Source: Pictodentalium vernedei (lineage: Eukaryota; Mollusca; Scaphopoda; Dentaliida; Dentaliidae). From it: a DNA stretch of 64,000 bases. Positions 56,686 to 64,000 of the stretch are shown here, piece by piece. A program made the position numbers and the translations under genes. The stretch covers positions 253,834,581-253,898,580 of the forward strand of contig CM062290.1 of the NCBI GenBank assembly GCA_031216915.1, read 5' to 3'. Position 1 is the stretch's first letter. The number at the start of each line of letters is the position of its first letter. The notes below the pieces were generated by a model. It did no database searches. It was not told the origin of the DNA and worked only from the letters and a program-made list of their open reading frames with translations.

Positions 56686-57895
56686 ACGTTCACTGCCACA
56701 TATGGGATTTAGCCTTTCGAAATGCTCGATGTCTTCCAACCGTGTCTGGAATCCGTCCCGTCCAATCGAGATTTTTACAAGTCTCCACGTACTTGGAAAC
56801 TCTCTGAGCATTCTTCTTTTCTACGGGATATAAGGCTGATGTGATCGCCCATTTGAAACACTCGCTATCATCTTTATTTTTCACGCTAATCACGGCATGT
56901 TTATTAGATATGAAATAAGGCAATTCTATATAGGAAGACGTTCTCAAAGGATTGTGTCTGTCTACGTGAATCTCAAGATTCAGTACCTTCTCGAACGTCC
57001 AACCACTTCCCTTGAGATGATAATGAGCCATAGATTCCAACATCTTGTCTTTCATTACTTCGTAAACATCGGATAATTCGTCGTCTCTTAACACAGTCTC
57101 GTTTTTAGATTGGAAATAAGTATCTTCCACCAAGCTCTCACCCGTGTTCACGTCGACCCTTCTCACCAGACAATGCAAAATTATTTTTATTTTTAGACCC
57201 CTTTCTAGATGTTTTCGAAATACATCCAACACTCCACCCTTCGACCGTTTCATGAACGACTCAGGATCGAGATTTGCGAGACTGGGAATTGCGTCGAAAG
57301 TTTTAAAATATCCTTCAATGGCGACATCTCATTCTATCGAAATCAGCGATTTCTCTAACGCTTTGAATACAATTCCCTCTATCACATCGCGTTCCTTGTT
57401 TTCTTTCAGAGCTCTCAAGACTTCATCAAACGTTTTTTTTCTAAGGAATCGTCATCTCGAACCGCATCACTTTTCATTTTTTTCATTGTCTTTCGAAATC
57501 TGCCTGTCCACTTTTCATTCAACAGTCTTCTTCTTAGTTTCCACAGTCGTTTGTCGACGTTGTTTCGTTACTGCTGCCTTCTCATTTTTTTCACAATTCG
57601 AGTTTTTGTCGCTGCTGTATATCTTTCGTTCATTCCATTTCCGCCGAGCAAATTAGCAATGCATTCCTCTTTTTTCATGTATTTAACACCTTTCAAATTC
57701 GATGACTGACGTACTTTGGCTTGTAATTTCACCAGTGTTTGATCACAAGTCTCCCTACGCACAGCTGCAAGTAATTCTCCTTTGGTTCTGTAAGAGCTGT
57801 AATTTTTAATTCTTAGATTTCTGCAGTACTTTTTCAATTTGGATACGGTAGAGGAAAAAAAACTTTTCCACGGTAGACGTTTTCGTTTTTGGCAT
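56686..57895 (-). pseudogene. Decayed viral-type ORF, Maverick/Polinton- or adintovirus-like
   Basis: On the minus strand an ATG at 57895 follows an A/T-rich leader with a TATA-like run. Near 57.8 kb there is a SAP-like helix motif (KYCRNLRIKNYSSYR). From 57.25 to 56.69 kb comes a block with SGWTFEK, NPLRTSSYIELP, NKHAVISVKN and CFKWAITSALYPV, then RVSKYVE. As I recall, this signature is found in animal genomes in the N-terminal part of long proteins from Maverick/Polinton or adintovirus-like elements, next to a type B DNA polymerase. At least three frame breaks separate the parts. A further matching segment just below 56.69 kb is out of frame, and the polymerase domain itself is absent. It is a dead remnant; family assignment is from memory and needs a search. 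Confidence 0.55.
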
Positions 57896-57899
57896 TTTT

Positions 57900-59410
57900 C
57901 TTTAGGTTAAAACTTTTTATTTAATATATATAATTTAAAAAAAAAAAAAAAAAAAAAATTGGTGAATTTTTAAACTTGTTATTTTAATATATATAATGTT
58001 TTTTTTAATAAAAAACATCTATTTTTTTAAATGAAAATCATTTTTTTAACACAAAAACATTTAACACAAAAAAATAAATTAAGACGATTAGGTACATCGC
58101 ATCCGAACTAATCGTTTATACCTCCACCTCAAAAGAAAAAAAAAACATTTGACGACTAAGTCCCATAAGTAAAAAGCGAAAAAATAAATAATTGTATACC
58201 GTAGAAAGCAGTACTACCTCGCTTTCCCAATTCGTCCCAAACAGAGGTAAACAGTCACTCGCCCCAGATTCACATTTTCACTTCATTCTATAATGAATGC
58301 AGACGTTTTAAAACACAGCGATATTTTACAATGCACACTTGAAAGTAAGGAAAATATTCATTTTTTATTATATAAAAATGAATAGTCTAAGTGATGAAAG
58401 CAATCACGCTCGACTGAAATATTAATCGAGCGTGAAAACATACACAACATTCCTCAAGATAAAAAGAAATAAAAATGCAATTTTAATGAGTTTTTTCGAG
58501 CATATTCACTGTAAAAGTATTCTCTCCTCGTTGATAAATCCATCTTTAAATCAAATTCACTCTCTCAAACGTTAGTTTTTTCTTGGGGATTAAATTCAAT
58601 CTGTGAACTAGGTCTTTGGAAATATTCGGATATATATTTCTCCCGTAGAACAGTGATAAATCATCTGGGTCGAAATTTTCTATCTTCTATCTTCTCCGAG
58701 AGGATGGCAAGCAGATCGTCTTGACATCAGTACATTAAATCCAGGGTGACTTTGTTTAATTTCAAAGGTAAGACATATTTTTCATACTCCTCTGTCAACC
58801 CACTAGTCTCCACATTCTTCAATTCGATGGCGTCATGGGATTGCAATCTATAAATCTTACTGTCAAATTACGAATATCTTTCGACCCTCTTCAGTTTTAA
58901 TACAGAATTTTTAGGTGTTGTGGATTTCATAACTAATTATTTTGTTTTGTGTTTTGCTGAATTTTTTTTTATAAAAATATTAAATTTTGTGTTTTTTTTT
59001 TTAAATGATAATTATTAATTGTAAAAATATTTTTTGTTGTTTTTGTTTTAGCTTCTTATATATATATGTAAAAAAAATAAAATAACTTTTTACAGTTTTT
59101 TTCTTTAATGACAAAAACAAGCAACAAATTTGAATGGAGTATGTGTTACGTCTGTGAAAAAGTGAATTTTTTCCCCAGAGACTCGGTGTTGAATTTATGA
59201 AAAGTGAATTTGTCAAACTGGTGAATTTTTTAGAGGTTTTCATCAAATTCCGTCGAAAGTGAGCCAGAAATGCTCGAATTTAAACATTTTCCGGTAAAAA
59301 ACTAGGGTTTTTTGGGAAAAATTGAGTTATTTTTGGAAAAATCAACTTATTTAACAGACAAATTTGGGTTTTTTTTAAAAAAATAACTCAACTTTTCTGG
59401 CTCACGTACA
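57900..59410. other. A/T-rich block, probably non-coding part of the viral-type insertion
   Basis: Composition changes sharply here, to poly-A/T runs (57937-57958, 58975-59000 and others) unlike the surroundings. It includes a 14-bp-arm hairpin near 58405-58435 (cacgctcga/tcgagcgtg) and a 12-bp inverted pair (gtgagccagaaa at about 59259, its complement at about 59394) that may mark an element end. A 30-codon plus-strand frame at 58293-58385 is too short to call. Confidence 0.4.
58548..58931 (-). pseudogene. Second decayed ORF near the viral relic, unidentified
   Basis: The minus strand from an ATG at 58931 reads about 125 codons broken by in-frame stops and at least one frameshift. Recognisable stretches include ELKNVETSGLTEEYEKY and LPLKLNKVTLDLMY, with a later shifted part (FYGRNIYPNISKDL). 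It lies in the same very A/T-rich block as the 56.7-57.9 kb relic and has the same strand, so both may come from one inserted element. I do not recognise the protein. Confidence 0.35.
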
Positions 59411-59469
59411 TTTCTGGCACACACGATTGTGTTGTAACTGTGCCAAAACACTCACATATTACTTACTAT

Positions 59470-59612
59470 CGTGCCTCCATGCAAGCAACCGGGATAAAGT
59501 GCCTTGTCCAAGGACACAACGCGCATCGTTCTGTATGGGGATCGAACTCGGAACCTCTAGCAGAGAAGTGCAACAGTCTACCACTGAGCCACTTCACTTA
59601 CATTGTCCAGCT
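59470..59612 (-). mobile_element. tRNA-like SINE head
   Basis: On the minus strand gtggctcagtggtagactg and gagttcgatcccc are the two promoter boxes, followed by gttgtgtccttggacaagg. No SINE body beyond that. A tRNA gene is unlikely because the acceptor arms do not pair. Confidence 0.7.
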
Positions 59613-59624
59613 ACCACACAAAGG

Positions 59625-61429
59625 TTGGTAGTGGCCATTCAGTGTAAAGGTAGTACGTTTTGAACAAATCCAATTTTCAAATTCATTTAGAGTTATCAAG
59701 GACCCAGATTTCGATATGTGTGCTTATACCCAGAATCTCAGACTATCAGGATTAATTCCTTTGCATGGGGGGCTCGGCGGAATTATGTTTGGTTCCGACA
59801 ACCCTTTCACCCCCCCCCCCCCCCCCCCCCACACCACATAAATAGAAGATATAGACCAGAGAGAGCATTTACGCAATAGCTGATACGTGTATGTTTTATC
59901 AGAGTGCACATGAGTGTATTCCTGTAGGGGCCCTGGAAACTACAATAATGTTGTTAACTGGGTTGGGCACGTTGTGCTTTACTGCTTTAATATGATCCAG
60001 AACCCAAAGCCTTGTGTGTTTTGTTTCTCTGAGGGGCAACGTAATTGTAAACAATAGGCTACACTTCATTTCGTATAGTTTAATAGCAATGATTCAGGCG
60101 TGAACATTGAGTGAGTGTGACCTAAAATACCAGTAAACAATTAGGTGGCGGTAAAATGCTGAGTCTTTAGAATTTCGAAATTGCTTTTTCCTAATAGAAG
60201 TGCTTCCTGCGTCAGAGTGCCCTCGCGTGTTCAGAAACGTCAGTGTAATTGATATACGGGCGATTCTGTACAACAGAAACATGCGTAACGTGACTGAGAA
60301 TAGATTGGATGTTTGGACAAGAATATGGACAGGGGTAAAAATGAGTGGCAATTTGGTAAAATTTCACAAATTTTCGAAAATGCGCTTTTTTATCAACAAG
60401 ATTTTCAATGGGTAAAAAGGGTCTTTCTCTTTATCGAGATGTTCTGGATTTTGCATCAGAATATCTGCGCTTCCTACTCACTCCTTTTGGGGATATTTGT
60501 GTTTACATTTTGACCACGGGTGATGATATTTTGTACCAACATAAGTGCCAACCTCAGTCAGTTCTTACTATTTATAGTAACTCCGAATGTTAGGACGTTT
60601 CTCGGGTCTTGACATTTGAACAGATCCCCCACCAAAAATCGTCTGCTCATTCATTACGCTGGTTTATAGTGTAACTTATCACAGCTGTTTTGTTTCTGTT
60701 GATGTTTATCAAAAACTAGCATATTTTTTCTGTACCCTCTCATCTACTCGAAAATGGACGTTATTATCTTCTCTGAAAACAGAATGATGGACGTCTTACA
60801 ATTTAAAGTTCTCTATGTTTGCCTCAAGAGAACGAATCGGTCTGTAGCTCACTAAGTTCAGCTTTCATTTTGCTGTATGAAACGTGCGCGAACAATGCGA
60901 TGTGTGTTCAAAACCCACCTGTTCTTAGATTTTGCCCATTATCCTAACCCATGCATTTTTCGCTTTGTTCTGGTTGCATCTTCATCTACAGTGCATATTT
61001 TCGCAAAATAGCTCGTCGAAAGGCTGGGATACTCCACAATCAGTATATTCAAACAAAATTGTTTGAAAACAACCAATTTCCCCAAAAAGACAGACCATTT
61101 CTCTACAGGCCACATTGCTTATTTGGGGGCGCTTGTTAGTTTGCAAAAACTAAGCCAAATAACAAGACAATAATCACTGTCTGGTGATGCCTTTTGTCTG
61201 TTAAGCACCACTGTATGCCACATTTAATGTTTCCTTGAAATAAATGATTGCTTATATTCTCTACTGCTCTTAGTAATTAGCCCTTGTGACAACCTAGAAG
61301 AATATATGCTCTGACACTGTTTTATTACCACCATAAAGAATGCATATCTTGTCCGTTTTGTCAGTGGTGAGGCCCTTAATTTCAGCTGTCGAAGTGGAAG
61401 CAATTTGTGAATTTTGCAAATGCATACAA
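59625..61429. other. No supported feature
   Basis: Featureless apart from the C run at 59.81 kb and a SINE-tail-like gtgacctaaaataccag at 60.12 kb. Confidence 0.5.
59810..59830 (+). repeat. 21-nt C homopolymer
   Basis: An uninterrupted C run in otherwise featureless sequence. Confidence 0.9.
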
Positions 61430-61622
61430 CAAGTTAATGGTACACTAGTCTTCAACCAATGCTAGCCCTGCGTGTGCCGGTATAGTATAAGCTAGGAAGT
61501 AAGGTAGCAGATAGCTGCCGCAGGATGGTTCTCTCAGTGCTATCCGTCCTCTTTCATCCGACACCATACAAGTCAGGTTGGTAAAAGAGTCGCGATACCC
61601 CAATAATAAACAAACAAATGCA
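61430..61622 (+). mobile_element. Degenerate SINE 3' part
   Basis: gtcttcaaccaatgctagcc, gccgcaggatggttctctc and an ending of ccaataataaacaaacaaat. Confidence 0.5.
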
Positions 61623-61891
61623 TTCATGGTTACCCTTATGGAATTTATTAAAAAACTTCCAAATTTTTCTGGCCTATTTTATGATGCAAAAATGTTCAAC
61701 ATATCCAATTACCATTGTTTTCACATTTTCTTCTACTGAAATCGCTTGTTCTGACTGAATAGTTAGTTCATTAGTTAACCAAGAGGAGGAGGCATCCGAA
61801 AATTCATAACAGTCTTTTGAATGACCCAGAATATATTTCAGCAGTAAAATCCGTAATTGCAGAGACAGTTCGTCTGTCAGTAGTCCACCCC

Positions 61892-61892
61892 A

Positions 61893-61934
<42 letters not shown>

Positions 61935-61947
61935 TAATAATAATAAT
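61892..61947 (+). repeat. (AAT)n microsatellite
   Basis: About 17 nearly perfect AAT units directly before the LINE fragment. Confidence 0.9.
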
Positions 61948-62485
61948 TGTCAACAATCATTCACTATTGATGACCAGCTGTTTTGGGAAACTTTAAAATT
62001 AATGATTAGAGGTAAAACCATTGAATACTCGGCCCATGTAAAATGTAGAACTGACAAACGTTTGGCGGAAATTGTGGGGAAACTGGAGGTAGTAAATTCC
62101 CGACTGGATGACGACGATTTGTCAGTATGTCCCGAAATTGAGTCTCTTGACTCTGAATTCCGAGCAATCAGAAATAAAAAAAAATATTGGTATAATTCTA
62201 AGAGCAAAAGCAAAATGGATGATGACTTCTAATGGTAATGTGAAGGAAAATGTATCTGCAATATTAAACGAACAAAAGCTGTTCTTTAAAAGTATGTATT
62301 TCACTAAATTAGACCCAGCAAATATTTCCGACGACAATAATCTCTTTTGTGATAAACCTAATCCATTTTTACAGTTTTTAGATCAAGAGGAAAGTAACTG
62401 GAGGGTCATCTGAATGTTTAAGAGCCTTGAAATCAATGAAAAATAATAAAACGCCTGGGTCTGTTGGTTTTTCTGTAGAGTTTTA

Positions 62486-63897
62486 TATACTCGCCCAAAA
62501 ATGAAAGTGTGCATTGCAGAAATTGATCAAAGCTGCACGTTTGTGAAAAGGCATGTTTTGCACGTGGAGAGTCTGAAAATTCATGCAGCAGTGTGAATCC
62601 TTGGGTATTTAAACACTAAAGTAAGGCCTTCCTATCGTTCACATTCAAACTTGCGCTGCTGTTAAAACGACTCCACATTAGCATGCCATGATTGACAATG
62701 AATCAACGTCTCCTTTCCCTGGGTATGATTAGAGCTGGCAGAACACACAGAGAGGTTGCCCAGCATTTGAACTGCCACCGTAACACTGTAGACAGGCTAG
62801 TCCATCGACATGCACAACATGATGACGTTCGAGACCGACCCCGCTCCGGGAGACCCCGAGTTACCACCCCTGCACAAGATCGGTATATCCGTGTCGTCCA
62901 TCTCCGGAACCGGCAACAAACGGCAACGACGACAGCCAGGAACATCCCTAACCTGAGACGGATATATCCTCAAACAGTAATCAACCGGCTGAGAGAATAC
63001 GGCTTACGTCCTCGAAGACCTGCAATTCGTCCGATTTTGACGTTACCTCATCGTCGTGCTCTACTGCAGTGGTGTAGACAACATCTCAGGCATCCCTTAC
63101 ACTGGTGGCGACGTGTTTTATTCACAGATGAATGTCGTTTCCATCTTTCATCATCATATGACCGCCAGAGAGTGTACAGACGTCGAAACGAACGCTACGC
63201 AGATCCATGTGTCGTGGAGCGAAACCGTTATGGGGGAGGGTCTCTCATGGTGTGGGGTGGCATCACTGCCCGTAACAGAACTGAGCTGGTCATTATTGAT
63301 GGCAATCTCAATGCAGCCAGATATCGTGATGAAGTGCTTACACCTGTTGTTGTCCCATTTCTGCAACGTCACGGCCCGGCGTCATTCTACAGCAGGACAA
63401 CGCCCGACCCCACGCAGCTCGTGTTGTTCAACAGTATCTGCAGCAACAACAACTGGATGTTCTTCCCTGGCCCGCAAATTCGCCCGATATTTCACCCATT
63501 GAGCACGTATGGGACGAAATGAAACGTCAGCTACGCCGGCTTCCCCATGCACCGTCAACGCTTGTGGAACTCCAAAGACAGCTTATCAGAATATGGAACA
63601 ACATCCCACAACACTTCCATGCTAACTTGTTCGCTTCCATGAGGCGTAGATGCACACCAGTAGTCGATGCAGACGGAGGCCATACCAGATATTGAGTGTG
63701 TGACTTTTGTGTTTGACCCTTAGTGTCTTTGACTCTCCATGGCACCAAGAGTATTCGTCGTAGCGTAATGAAATTTCTCGAGTTGATCACAAATTGATTC
63801 ATCTGTGATTGAATAAAATTTCCATGAATGAAAATGATATATATCTTTTTTTAGTGTTATTTTTTAGCATGCACACTTTCTTTTATGGGAGAGTATA
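62486..63897 (+). mobile_element. Tc1-like transposon, nearly complete, about 1.4 kb
   Basis: The ends match as inverted repeats of about 31 bp: tactcgcccaaaaatgaaag on the left, and on the right the reverse complement reads tactctcccataaaagaaag. A TA dinucleotide flanks each end, the signature of Tc1/mariner insertion. Removing the element and one TA rejoins an uninterrupted reverse-transcriptase reading frame across 62485/63898, so the insertion point is exact. Confidence 0.92.
62698..63695 (+). pseudogene. Tc1/mariner-type transposase with a single frameshift
   Basis: This is the cut-and-paste transposase of a Tc1-like element. The frame from the ATG at 62698 begins with a helix-turn-helix (REVAQHLNCHRNTVDRL), then an arginine-rich GRPR-type linker (SGRPRVTT). 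The DDE domain follows with FTDECRF (first Asp) and GGGSLMVWGGI. A one-base loss near 63376-63381 shifts the frame. In the shifted frame the second Asp (QQDNARPH) and the third acidic residue (SPIEHVWDEM) are intact and the frame runs to TGA at 63693. All three catalytic residues survive, so this copy decayed only recently or carries a sequencing error. It sits centrally between terminal inverted repeats. Confidence 0.9.
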
Positions 63898-64000
63898 AAT
63901 TCTTTTGGAAAGATATTGGTACCTTCCTGATCAGTTCTCTGAATTATGGATAGAGTGTTGAGCATTTGTCTAACCCACAACGAACGGGTATTATTACCTG

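Larger units (their letters stand above)
61947..64000 (+). pseudogene. L1/Tx1-like LINE fragment (linker and RT start), split by a Tc1 element, runs off the window
   Basis: After an (AAT)n tract the plus strand encodes the endonuclease-RT linker (FWETLKLMIRGKTIEY), matching the minus-strand LINE at 46.7-47.0 kb. An internal deletion seems to remove the NTKYF segment. The RT start (KNNKTPGS-GFSVEFY) continues beyond the inserted Tc1 element as KFFWKDIGTF and LSNPQRTGIIT to the window edge. One stop (TAG near 63952) lies in frame. Non-LTR RT copies its own RNA at a nicked target; this copy is dead. Confidence 0.85.

Noticed and set aside
58293..58385. 30-codon plus-strand frame in the A/T-rich block
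   Set aside because: Too short and without supporting context; it could be a viral-relic scrap, but this cannot be shown.
59470..59612. tRNA gene
   Set aside because: The two promoter boxes are present, but the arms do not fold into a cloverleaf and a SINE-type gttgtgtccttgg follows.

Overview
This is non-coding-rich DNA from an animal nucleus, most likely a marine invertebrate. Genes are split by long introns, and the space between is packed with tRNA-derived and 5S rRNA-derived SINEs, non-LTR retrotransposons, Tc1/mariner elements and many foldback (palindromic) elements. The phylum cannot be fixed from the sequence alone. There is no sign of prokaryotic organisation: no operons and no ribosome binding sites.

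The one host gene I can build with confidence runs on the minus strand from about 34.4 kb to below 6.25 kb. Six exons (34220-34368, 31638-31725, 29527-29639, 26388-26469, 19747-19850, 6254-6380) join with consistent splice phases. Together they encode a signal peptide, a mannose-6-phosphate-receptor-homology (MRH) ectodomain, one membrane span and a short cytosolic tail, like the cation-dependent mannose-6-phosphate receptor. A short last exon is either near 1.8 kb or outside the window. The introns hold almost everything else in the left half.

Intron 5 (6.4-19.7 kb) contains the most unusual item. This is a minus-strand gene at 10.4-12.7 kb for an acidic protein with five copies of a ~61-residue repeat, preceded by ~50-codon repeats of another type. 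It is flanked by two regions rich in the pentamer GTAAC, in largely opposite orientations (9.26-9.5 kb and 12.8-14.2 kb). This suggests the payload of an undescribed DNA transposon, but it is unproven.

34-41 kb is intergenic DNA with foldbacks and one weak candidate exon. 41.4-47.3 kb is a degraded minus-strand L1/Tx1-like LINE. Its 3' part is tandemly duplicated with a 35-bp minisatellite at the junction, and a second LINE tail is inserted in its RT. 48-56 kb is foldbacks, repeats and one unidentified coding remnant. 56.6-59.4 kb holds a decayed viral-type fragment (Maverick/Polinton or adintovirus-like). 61.9 kb to the right edge is another L1/Tx1-like LINE, interrupted by a nearly intact Tc1-like transposon (62486-63897) in a TA target inside the RT frame.
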